Assembly (NCBI GenBank): GCA_051746745.1
Contig: JBNJFJ010000100.1
Span: 1-7,152, forward strand
Direction of reading: 5' to 3'
DNA from: Halolactibacillus sp051746745
GTDB lineage: Bacteria > Bacillota > Bacilli > Bacillales > Amphibacillaceae
DNA length: 7,152 bases
Below the pieces are notes generated by a model, which worked only from the letters and a program-made list of their open reading frames with translations, ran no database searches and was not told the DNA's origin. The position numbers and the translations under genes were made by a program. Positions 1 through 5,303 of this stretch are shown here, in pieces. Every line of letters starts with the position of its first letter. The stretch's first letter is position 1.

Positions 1-625
1 GGAAAAAGCACAAGCGCTCTTAAAAGAAACAATGGAAGACATGAACCTGGATTATGTTGAGGCTGAAGGTGAAGCGGCATTCTATGGTCCTAAGCTTGAT
101 GTTCAAGTAAAAACAGCACTAGGTAAAGAAGAGACATTATCAACGGTGCAACTGGACTTCCACTTGCCAGAACAATTTGATTTAACTTATGTTGGTGAGG
201 ACGGGAAAGATCACCGCCCTGTCGTGATTCACCGCGGGGTTGTTTCAACAATGGAACGCTTTGTTGCCTTCTTAATTGAAGAGTATAAAGGTGCCTTCCC
301 AACTTGGTTAGCACCTGTCCAAGCTCGGATTATCCCAGTTTCAAATGATGTCCACCAGGATTATGTGAAAAAGTTAGAAGACCGTCTAAGATTAGAAGGT
401 TTCCGCGTGGAGTTAGATATGCGTGAAGAAAAACTGGGCTACAAAATCCGCGAAGCACAAACTGAAAAGATTCCTTTTGCGCTCGTTGTTGGTGATAAAG
501 AAATGGAAAATAATGCAGTCAATGTGCGTCGTTACGGAGAACAAGACCAAGTAACGGTTTCACAAGATGAGTTTATTGCCTTAATGAAACAAGATATCGA
601 GAAAAAGTCACGTAAAGAATCGTAA
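1..625 (+). CDS. thrS: Threonyl-tRNA synthetase, C-terminal third (5' end outside window)
   Basis: This is the cytosolic class II enzyme that charges tRNA-Thr with threonine using ATP. The reading frame is open from base 2, so the gene is cut by the window edge rather than starting at the internal ATG at base 32. About 207 codons are visible, against roughly 640 in the full family. The fragment has the end of the catalytic core, including YGPKLDVQ, VQLDFHLPE, and class II motif 3 as VVIHRGVVSTMERF with its conserved Arg. From about PTWLAPVQ onward it has the anticodon-binding alpha/beta domain (ARIIPVS, RVELDMREEKLGYKIREAQ, PFALVVGDKE). It ends in a Lys-rich tail at TAA 623-625. A strong terminator follows, so it is not cotranscribed with the next gene. 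In B. subtilis thrS is controlled by T-box leaders, but that region is not in the window. Identification is near certain. Confidence 0.97.
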   Translation, partial: EKAQALLKETMEDMNLDYVEAEGEAAFYGPKLDVQVKTALGKEETLSTVQLDFHLPEQFDLTYVGEDGKDHRPVVIHRGVVSTMERFVAFLIEEYKGAFPTWLAPVQARIIPVSNDVHQDYVKKLEDRLRLEGFRVELDMREEKLGYKIREAQTEKIPFALVVGDKEMENNAVNVRRYGEQDQVTVSQDEFIALMKQDIEKKSRKES

Positions 626-654
626 GCGCGATTCTTAAGCAGTAAGGCGCGATT
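615..654 (+). repeat. Stop-codon hairpin and short GCGCGATT direct repeat at thrS end
   Basis: Bases 615-622 pair with 629-636 in an 8-bp stem whose 6-nt loop carries the thrS stop codon. The segment TAAGCGCGATT (623-633) recurs imperfectly as TAAGGCGCGATT (643-654), so the stop and its following bases appear duplicated about 20 bases apart. No U-tract follows, so this is not a terminator. It may be a small tandem duplication or chance. Confidence 0.4.
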
Positions 655-666
655 TACTACTCCATC

Positions 667-707
667 AAGTAGCGTTAACTTATGTAAAAGTTGACGCTAC
701 TTTTTTT
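667..707 (+). terminator. Intrinsic terminator of thrS
   Basis: Bases 667-680 pair with 689-702 in a 14-bp stem with one G-U pair and an 8-nt loop. A run of seven T (701-707) follows directly. This is a textbook Rho-independent terminator 42 bases after the thrS stop, and it separates thrS from the aldo/keto reductase gene. Confidence 0.93.
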
Positions 708-791
708 ATGCAGGAATATGTAACCTGTGTGTCGAATTAATAGAGTAAGAACAAACAATGCATCTTTCGCATGACACTAGGAGGGGTATTT

Positions 792-1766
792 ATGCAGTAT
801 CGCTATTTAGGAAAGAGTGGTTTACAAGTCAGTGAGTTGGCACTTGGTAGCTGGTTGACATACGGGAAAGCTGTTGGTAATGACACGGCTGAGGCCTGTA
901 TTGACCGCGCCTATGAACATGGCATTAATTTTTTTGATACCGCCAATGCTTATGAACAAGGCGAGGCAGAACGGGTACTCGGAAAAGCACTACAGAAGTA
1001 TCAGCGCTCAAGTTATGTTGTCGCAACGAAAGTATTCTTCCCAATGGGTGAAGGCGTGAACGAACGCGGGTTATCGCGAAAACACATTATTGAACAGTGT
1101 GACCAAAGTCTCGAGCGTCTAGGTCTTGACTACATTGATTTATATCAATGCCACCGTCCGGACCCGAATGTGCCACTAGAAGAAACAATGATGGCCTTAG
1201 ATGACTTAGTGCGTGCAGGGAAAATACTCTATAAGGGCGTAAGTGAATTTACAAGTGTAGAGCTTGAACGAGCGCAAGCAATCAATCGTGATTACCGATT
1301 ACATCCCCTCATTTCAAATCAACCGATTTATAACATGATTGAGCGCTATATTGAGGAGGATGTCATCGACACCTCTGGGCGTAATGGCATCGGACAAATT
1401 GTTTTTTCTCCGCTTGCTCAAGGCGTATTAACGGGGAAATATAAACCGAACGAAGCACCACCAAAAAATTCAAGAGCAGCCAATGATGAGACGAACTTTG
1501 TGATTAACAGTTATTTTGATGACCGTGTGTTACAAGCAGTTTCGTTACTTAGTGAGGTTGCAAAAGCCAATAACATGACGATGGCACAACTGGCACTGCG
1601 CTGGATTCTCAGACAAGAAAATGTCGCTTCAGCCATTATTGGTGCGAGTCGGACAGAACAGATTGATGAAAATGTTGAAGCGGTCAATAAGCCTCTAACA
1701 GAGGATGTGCTTAAGGAAATTGATCGCATTTTAGAATCCATTAAAGATTTTCATCCGATGCGTTAA
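792..1766 (+). CDS. Aldo/keto reductase, Kv-beta/YhdN-like group
   Basis: Predicted cytosolic NADPH-dependent oxidoreductase of the aldo/keto reductase superfamily (TIM barrel), reducing an unknown carbonyl substrate. It is 324 residues, usual for the family. The catalytic tetrad is visible as Asp49 and Tyr54 (FFDTANAY), Lys80 (VVATK) and His121 (LYQCHRPD). Cofactor-binding signatures follow: SNQ at 176-178, SPLAQGVLTGKY at 206-217, and GASRTEQIDEN near 284-294. I start at ATG 792 because AGGAGGGG (779-786) lies at ideal distance; the in-frame ATG at 771 precedes that site and has none of its own. The resemblance is strongest to the potassium-channel beta-subunit-like and YhdN branch, but no channel gene is nearby. 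It stands alone between thrS and the infC operon, where B. subtilis carries other genes, so it is probably a lineage-specific insertion. No clear promoter was found. Family is confident; substrate is unknown. Confidence 0.93.
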   Translation: MQYRYLGKSGLQVSELALGSWLTYGKAVGNDTAEACIDRAYEHGINFFDTANAYEQGEAERVLGKALQKYQRSSYVVATKVFFPMGEGVNERGLSRKHIIEQCDQSLERLGLDYIDLYQCHRPDPNVPLEETMMALDDLVRAGKILYKGVSEFTSVELERAQAINRDYRLHPLISNQPIYNMIERYIEEDVIDTSGRNGIGQIVFSPLAQGVLTGKYKPNEAPPKNSRAANDETNFVINSYFDDRVLQAVSLLSEVAKANNMTMAQLALRWILRQENVASAIIGASRTEQIDENVEAVNKPLTEDVLKEIDRILESIKDFHPMR

Positions 1767-1801
1767 GACAGATCGTGTATTCGTCGTCTGGCATTAGTAT
1801 C

Positions 1802-1861
1802 ATGAAAGGTGACGGGCAGTCATAGGCGTTACGTGCACCAGTGCTTTCCGTTACCTTTCAT
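1802..1861 (+). repeat. 60-nt inverted repeat / large hairpin, function unknown
   Basis: Bases 1802-1815 (ATGAAAGGTGACGG) pair with 1848-1861 in a 14-bp stem with a single G-U pair, closing a 32-nt loop. It begins 36 bases after the aldo/keto reductase stop and ends 27 bases before the infC -35 box. Neither strand has a U-tract beside it, so it is a poor intrinsic terminator. It could be an mRNA 3'-end stabiliser, a REP-like or miniature mobile element, or a protein-binding palindrome. No second copy was seen in the window. Confidence 0.55.
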
Positions 1862-1887
1862 ACATAAATAAAAAATATCGATTTCCG

Positions 1888-1916
1888 TTGACAAGCTCGT
1901 AAAGAGATGCTATGAT
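1888..1916 (+). promoter_or_regulatory. Sigma-A promoter of the infC operon
   Basis: A perfect TTGACA (1888-1893) is separated by exactly 17 bases from TATGAT (1911-1916), five of six matches to the -10 consensus. Transcription should start near 1923. That gives infC a leader of about 260 bases, as expected for an operon controlled by a leader RNA. Confidence 0.92.
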
Positions 1917-1922
1917 AGGGAA

Positions 1923-2070
1923 AGTGAAATTGAATATGATCTTTAGACAAGTAGAGGCACCCGCTTCTCGCCTGATCGACACAATATTTGTAGTTGCCAG
2001 GTTATCACATTCTGAATTTTTGAAGATGACAGGATATGTGTGGGTGCTTATGTGCATCGACACTTTTTTT
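1923..2070 (+). promoter_or_regulatory. Ribosomal protein L20 leader (infC operon attenuator RNA)
   Basis: In B. subtilis and relatives, excess L20 binds the infC leader and causes early termination, giving autogenous control of IF3, L35 and L20. This leader fits that class. Its upstream arm 1955-1962 or so (with GCACCC at 1957-1962) can pair with GGGTGC at 2042-2047. ACAC at 1979-1982 pairs with GTGT at 2038-2041, ATAT 1984-1987 with 2034-2037, and GTTATC 2001-2006 with 2025-2030. Together these form a nested antiterminator that holds the 5' arm of the terminator. In the alternative fold, AGGC 1955-1958 pairs with GCCT 1970-1973 and the terminator hairpin forms. The 8-mer ATCGACAC occurs at 1975-1982 and 2056-2063, so the same GTGT strand can choose either partner. 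The L20 assignment rests on position and this architecture; no covariance search was possible. Confidence 0.85.
2038..2070 (+). terminator. Attenuator terminator in the infC leader
   Basis: Bases 2038-2047 pair with 2054-2063: four outer pairs, one G-G mismatch, then five inner pairs including a G-U. The 6-nt loop is followed by seven T at 2064-2070. It lies about 115 bases downstream of the predicted start site and before any coding region, so it acts as a conditional terminator competing with the upstream pairing of the same strand. Confidence 0.88.
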
Positions 2071-2106
2071 ATTGTCTTTAATGGCTAAGTTTTTATACAC
2101 TTGTCA

Positions 2107-2153
2107 ATGACTATTGAAAGGTCAGGTTCTAGTAAGAACCGGTCATAGTTCAT
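2107..2153 (+). promoter_or_regulatory. Two-tier stem-loop between the infC attenuator and ribosome-binding site
   Basis: An apical stem GGTTCT/AGAACC (2125-2130 with 2135-2140, tetraloop AGTA) sits on a basal stem (2107-2114 with 2145-2153, eight pairs, one bulged T) separated by an asymmetric internal loop. It ends 19 bases before the infC Shine-Dalgarno sequence and has no U-tract, so it is not a terminator. It may be a second protein-binding site or a standby or stability element. Pairing is seen; the role is inferred. Confidence 0.55.
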
Positions 2154-2172
2154 GCCGCTTTTAAAAAATCTC

Positions 2173-2189
2173 GGAGGTGGATGATTATT
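2173..2189 (+). promoter_or_regulatory. infC ribosome-binding site with probable AUU start
   Basis: GGAGGTGG (2173-2180) touches the ATG at 2181, leaving only 3 bases after GGAGG, which is too close for efficient starting. The in-frame ATT at 2187-2189 lies 9 bases after GGAGG, the best spacing available. The next ATG (2199) is too far. AUU starts on infC are well known in E. coli, where they let IF3 repress its own synthesis. Confidence 0.7.
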
Positions 2190-2702
2190 AGCAAAGATAT
2201 GAATGTCAATGAGAATATTCGCGCACGTGAAGTTCGTCTTATTGATTCTAATGGCGATCAACTAGGTGTTAAGTCTCGTAATGAGGCGCTTGATATTGCT
2301 GCAACACGTAATTTAGATTTAGTTCTTGTTGCACCAAATGCCAAGCCGCCAGTATGCCGGATCATGGATTACGGTAAATATCGTTTTGAGCAACAAAAGA
2401 AAGAAAAAGAAGCACGTAAGAAACAAAAAATCATTAACGTCAAAGAAATCCGTCTTAGCCCGGGTATTGAGGAACATGATTTTAACACAAAACTACGTAA
2501 TGCACGTAAGTTCTTGGAAAAGGGAGACAAAGTAAAAGTCTCAATCCGTTTCCGTGGCCGTGCGATTACACACAAAGACTTAGGTCGTAAAGTTCTTGAG
2601 CAAATGGCTGAAGAATGTAAAGATTTATCAACAGTTGAGCAAAAAGCTAAAATGGAAGGCCGTAGCATGTTCTTAATGCTTGCGCCAATCAATGAAAAAT
2701 AA
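2181..2702 (+). CDS. infC: Translation initiation factor IF-3
   Basis: IF3 binds the 30S subunit, checks start-codon and initiator-tRNA pairing, and keeps the subunits apart. The protein is 173 residues from ATG 2181, or about 171 if the AUU codon at 2187 is used as spacing suggests. The N-terminal domain (about 7-80) shows IRAREVRLID, LDLVLVAPNAKPPVCRIMDYGK and the RFEQQKKEKEARKKQK linker helix. The C-terminal domain (about 86-173) shows INVKEIRLSPGIEEHDF, FLEKGDKVKVSIRFRGRAITH and RSMFLMLAP. All family landmarks are present and in frame. It is the first gene of infC-rpmI-rplT, preceded by the L20-type attenuator and a near-consensus sigma-A promoter. The coordinates give the longest ATG form; the true start is probably 2187. 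Confidence 0.97.
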   Translation: MIISKDMNVNENIRAREVRLIDSNGDQLGVKSRNEALDIAATRNLDLVLVAPNAKPPVCRIMDYGKYRFEQQKKEKEARKKQKIINVKEIRLSPGIEEHDFNTKLRNARKFLEKGDKVKVSIRFRGRAITHKDLGRKVLEQMAEECKDLSTVEQKAKMEGRSMFLMLAPINEK

Positions 2703-2737
2703 GCTTTAATTTATATGCTTTTAAGGAGGAACTACTC

Positions 2738-2932
2738 ATGCCAAAAATGAAAACACATAAAGGCACTCAAAAACGTTTCAAAAGAACAGGTTCAGGTAAG
2801 CTAAAGCGTTCACACGCATACACTAGCCACTTATTTGCAAACAAATCAACGAAACAAAAACGTAAATTACGTAAGAGTGCAGTCGTATCAGCAGGCGATC
2901 AAAAACGTATTGATCAAATGTTACCAAGATAA
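2738..2932 (+). CDS. rpmI: 50S ribosomal protein L35
   Basis: Small, very basic protein of the large ribosomal subunit, 64 residues, close to the usual 64-66. The family opening MPKMKTHKGTQKRFKRTGSGK is intact, and the end has the conserved RKLRKSAVVSAGD and KRIDQMLPR. The perfect AAGGAGG at 2723-2729 sits 8 bases before the ATG. It is the second gene of the infC operon, 35 bases after infC and 42 bases before rplT, with no promoter or terminator between. It is expected to follow the L20-controlled attenuator together with its neighbours. Confidence 0.98.
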   Translation: MPKMKTHKGTQKRFKRTGSGKLKRSHAYTSHLFANKSTKQKRKLRKSAVVSAGDQKRIDQMLPR

Positions 2933-2974
2933 CAAATTAATCGATTTCGGTAAGATATATAGGAGGGAATTATT

Positions 2975-3334
2975 ATGGCACGTGTTAAAGGTGGAACAGT
3001 CACACGTAAGCGTCGTAAACGCATATTAAAATTAGCAAAAGGGTACTACGGTTCAAAACATGCCCTATTTAAAGTAGCAAAGCAACAAGTTTGGAAATCA
3101 GGTCAGTATGCATATCGTGACCGTAAGCAAAAGAAACGTGACTTCCGTAAATTATGGATCGCACGTATCAATGCTGCAGCACGTTTAAATGATCTTTCAT
3201 ACAGCCGTCTAATGCACGGTCTTAAATTAGCTGGTATCGAAGTTAACCGTAAAATGTTAGCAGAACTTGCTATTTCTGATGAAAAAGCTTTTGCACAGTT
3301 AACTGAACAAGCTAAAGCAGCATTAAACAAATAA
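2975..3334 (+). CDS. rplT: 50S ribosomal protein L20
   Basis: L20 binds 23S rRNA early and is needed to assemble the 50S subunit; in Bacillus it also represses its own operon through the infC leader. The protein is 119 residues, the standard length. The basic N-terminal extension (RKRRKRILKLAKGYYGSKH, YAYRDRKQKKRDFRKLWI) and the globular RNA-binding C-terminal half (about 60-119, INAAARLNDLSYSRLMHGLKLAGIEVNRKMLAELA) are both present. The ribosome-binding site is AGGAGGG (2961-2967) with 7-base spacing. It is the last gene of the infC-rpmI-rplT unit, followed by a 14-bp hairpin. Having both L20 and a matching leader in one window supports autogenous control. Confidence 0.98.
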   Translation: MARVKGGTVTRKRRKRILKLAKGYYGSKHALFKVAKQQVWKSGQYAYRDRKQKKRDFRKLWIARINAAARLNDLSYSRLMHGLKLAGIEVNRKMLAELAISDEKAFAQLTEQAKAALNK

Positions 3335-3346
3335 TTAACGCATGAT

Positions 3347-3382
3347 AAAGAGTTGTTTTCTGATACAGAAGACAGCTCTTTT
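3347..3382 (+). terminator. Hairpin terminator after rplT
   Basis: Bases 3347-3360 pair with 3368-3381 in a 14-bp stem (two G-U pairs) with a 7-nt loop, 12 bases after the rplT stop. The T-run is only four long (3379-3382, then CGTT), and part of it belongs to the stem. Termination may therefore be partial, with readthrough into the DUF1294 gene. Confidence 0.75.
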
Positions 3383-3413
3383 CGTTATGCAAGAAATGAA
3401 TGCGAGGGGAATT

Positions 3414-3692
3414 ATGACTCTATTTATTGGTTATCTTATCATCATGAATCTCATTGGTTTTATGCAAATGGGGGTAGATAAACGTAAAGCGCTCAAAAAT
3501 AAGTGGCGTCTACCAGAAAAACAGTTGTGGCTTATTGCGATCCTTTTTGGTTCACCGGGCACTTATTTCGGGATGCAACTGTTCAGGCATAAAACAAAGC
3601 ATCGCTTATTCAAGTTTGGGTTACCAATTCTTTCGATGATTGAACTTGTTGTGATTGTCTTTATATTTGCGTATTTCGATTGGAGCTTTTAA
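3414..3692 (+). CDS. ysdA: DUF1294 small membrane protein (YsdA-like)
   Basis: Integral membrane protein of unknown function, 92 residues, about the length of B. subtilis YsdA. Three hydrophobic segments are visible at about 2-19, 37-54 and 68-88. The family marks are DKRKA (22-26), WRLPEKQLWLIAILFGSPG (31-49) and FRHKTKHRLF (57-66). The frame is open further up to an ATG at 3342, but that extension runs through the terminator hairpin and lacks a ribosome-binding site. GAGGGG (3404-3409) just ahead of ATG 3414, and the family's usual N-terminus directly before the first membrane segment, decide the start. It lies 79 bases after rplT, the same order as in B. subtilis. No separate promoter was recognised, so it may depend on readthrough. 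Confidence 0.9.
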   Translation: MTLFIGYLIIMNLIGFMQMGVDKRKALKNKWRLPEKQLWLIAILFGSPGTYFGMQLFRHKTKHRLFKFGLPILSMIELVVIVFIFAYFDWSF

Positions 3693-3728
3693 AATAAATA
3701 GGACTACATATAAAGAAAGGACGTCAAC

Positions 3729-4214
3729 ATGGAACTTACCAGTCTTTTTAAGCGTCAAAAAGAACTCGACGATTACATTGAACAAAAGCACGATTTAACG
3801 TCGCGCGATTTATTTGAAGAAAAGATTTTAGCACTATTTGTGGAAATTGGTGAATTAGCTAATGAAACACGTTGTTTTAAATTTTGGAGTGTGAAAGAAC
3901 CAAGTCCGAAGCACGTCATTCTAGAAGAGTACGTGGATGGGATTCACTTCCTATTATCCCTTGGTCTTACTCGTGGCCTAACACCAGCACAAGCTGAACC
4001 ATTTGAACAAGAGACAACGACAACATCGTTATTTAATCAAATGTACCGGGCGATTGATTACTTTAAAGACCAACAAGATGAAGAAACGTATTTGATTGTG
4101 TTTGAGTTGTACTTAAAATTAGCGCGTCAACTTGGATTTACGGATAACGATATTTTGACAGCATATCATGAGAAAAATGATGTGAACTTTAAGCGTCAAG
4201 ATAGTAATTATTAA
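3729..4214 (+). CDS. dut: Dimeric (all-alpha) dUTP diphosphatase
   Basis: Predicted cytosolic enzyme that hydrolyses dUTP to dUMP and pyrophosphate, keeping uracil out of DNA and supplying dUMP for thymidylate synthesis. The 161-residue protein matches the dimeric dUTPase_2 family of the MazG-like all-alpha NTP pyrophosphatases, not the trimeric beta-sheet dUTPases. The Mg-binding motifs are visible: EIGELANETRCFKFW (39-53, with Glu39, Glu42 and Glu46) and EEYVDGIHF (66-74, with Glu66, Glu67 and Asp70). The C-terminal YHEKNDVNFKRQ (146-157) is also family-typical. The ribosome-binding site is AAAGG (3716-3720), 8 bases before the ATG. It follows ysdA by 36 bases with no terminator between, so the two are probably cotranscribed. 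It occupies the place of ysdB in B. subtilis. dCTP or another pyrimidine nucleotide as substrate cannot be excluded. Confidence 0.92.
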   Translation: MELTSLFKRQKELDDYIEQKHDLTSRDLFEEKILALFVEIGELANETRCFKFWSVKEPSPKHVILEEYVDGIHFLLSLGLTRGLTPAQAEPFEQETTTTSLFNQMYRAIDYFKDQQDEETYLIVFELYLKLARQLGFTDNDILTAYHEKNDVNFKRQDSNY

Positions 4215-4237
4215 GCTTAAAAAAAGAAAAAAAGAAC

Positions 4238-4258
4238 GTGGATGCATCTTGCATCCAC
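4238..4258 (+). promoter_or_regulatory. Perfect 9-bp hairpin before the M42 peptidase ribosome-binding site
   Basis: GTGGATGCA (4238-4246) pairs perfectly with 4250-4258 around the loop TCT. On the plus strand no U-tract follows, and the Shine-Dalgarno sequence begins only 7 bases later, so it would be a leader hairpin. Read on the minus strand, the stem is followed by GTTC and long T-runs (the A-rich 4219-4233), resembling an antisense terminator. Confidence 0.6.
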
Positions 4259-4279
4259 TAACTTTGGGAGGTCATATAA

Positions 4280-5180
4280 ATGAATGAGAAATTAACGATG
4301 TTAAAAGAATTAACAGAAGCAAAAGGGATTTCAGGTAATGAAAAAGAAGCACGAGAGGTTATGGACCGCTATATTCGTCCCTTTGCAACAGAAGTATCAA
4401 CCGACCGGATTGGGAGTTTAATCGCAAAGAAAGTCGGAAAAGAGGGCGGACCGAAAGTGATGGTCGCCGGCCACTTAGATGAAATTGGTATGATGGTCAC
4501 GCGTATTGATGATAAAGGGTTTGTCTACTTCCAAACGATTGGCGGTTGGTGGTCGCAGGTGATGCTGGCACAGCGTGTGACAATAATGACATCGACAGGT
4601 GATGTGACGGGTATTATTGGTTCAAAACCCCCGCATATTATGTCAGCGGATGCGCGTAAAAAACCGTATGACATTAAAGATATGTTTATTGATATTGGTG
4701 CGTCAAGTAAAGAAGAAGCTCAAAACTTCGGCGTAAAACCAGGTGACTCGGTGGTACCTTATTTTGAATTCCAACCGATGAAAAACGAGAAATTATTATT
4801 AGCAAAAGCATGGGATAACCGCGTCGGTTGTGCGATTGCGATTGAAGTATTAAAAGCATTAAAAGACACCGATCATCCAAATGTCGTGTATGGTGTTGGT
4901 ACCGTTCAAGAAGAGGTTGGTCTGCGCGGCGCAAAGACAGCAGCAAATACGATTCAACCGGATATTGCCTTTGCGGTTGATACAGGTATTNNNNNNNNNN
5001 NNNNNNNNNNNNNNNNNNNNNNNNNNNNNNNNNNNNNNNNNNNNNNNNNNNNNNNNNNNNNNNNNNNNNNNNNNNNNNNNNNNNNNNNNNCAAGATGATT
5101 TGGACAATGCGGTGAAATTAATTGTGGAAGTAATTAAACAGTTAGATGAAGAGACAGTGAAGACAATTACGTTTGGTTAA
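4280..5180 (+). CDS. ysdC: M42 family metallo-aminopeptidase (YsdC-like), interrupted by an assembly gap
   Basis: Predicted cytosolic dinuclear-metal aminopeptidase (glutamyl aminopeptidase/endoglucanase-like M42 family), expected to trim N-terminal residues from peptides in large self-compartmentalising complexes. The first 237 residues show the metal ligands His65 (AGHLDEIGMMV), bridging Asp179 (AWDNRVGCA), general base Glu211 and ligand Glu212 (VQEEVGLRGAKTAA), and Asp234 (AVDTGI). After 100 N the last 29 residues follow (DDLDNAVKLIVEVIKQLDEET) to TAA 5178-5180. The visible total is 266 residues against about 350-360 for the family, so roughly 80-100 residues, including the last His ligand, lie in the gap. 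The two parts are in different frames only because the N run has arbitrary length; I see no sign of a true frameshift. GGGAGGT (4266-4272) decides the start. It lies 65 bases after dut and ends at a bidirectional terminator. Confidence 0.92.
4991..5090. other. Assembly gap of 100 N
   Basis: Exactly 100 N, the usual placeholder for a gap of unknown size, inside the M42 peptidase gene. Codons end at 4990 and resume at 5091, so the true missing length should be a multiple of three. From the family's length it should be around 240-300 bases. Confidence 0.98.
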
Positions 5181-5225
5181 AGAGTAAGAAAACTAACATA
5201 GGTGTGTAAATGACGATTATCATGT

Positions 5226-5255
5226 AAAAAGGATGGCCAGCCGGCCATCCTTTTT
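5226..5255. terminator. Bidirectional terminator between convergent peptidase and transglycosylase genes
   Basis: A5-GGATGGCC (5226-5238) pairs with GGCCATCC-T5 (5243-5255) around a 4-nt AGCC loop. This is a perfect 8-bp GC-rich core flanked by A and T runs on both sides, so it can end transcription from both the plus-strand peptidase gene (stop at 5180) and the minus-strand transglycosylase gene (stop at 5304). Confidence 0.93.
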
Positions 5256-5303
5256 GTGTTCTTCTCATGAGAATGTTTTTCTTTGGTTGTTTCAAACTGT
5301 CCG

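Noticed and set aside
771..791. Start of the aldo/keto reductase at ATG 771 (seven extra residues)
   Set aside because: The AGGAGGGG site at 779-786 lies after this ATG and is ideally placed for ATG 792; the shorter form also matches the usual family N-terminus.
1851..2063. 70-residue minus-strand ORF across the infC leader
   Set aside because: It lies entirely over the promoter and attenuator RNA, has no recognisable domain, and its start has no good ribosome-binding site.
2369..2692. 107-residue minus-strand ORF opposite infC
   Set aside because: It is a shadow of a highly conserved coding gene and resembles no known family.
3342..3413. 24-residue N-terminal extension of the DUF1294 protein
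   Set aside because: It would be translated from within the rplT terminator hairpin without a ribosome-binding site; the family starts just before the first membrane segment.
4686..5107. ORFs spanning the N run on either strand
   Set aside because: Their continuity depends on untranslated N codons; the real reading is the M42 gene on both sides of the gap.
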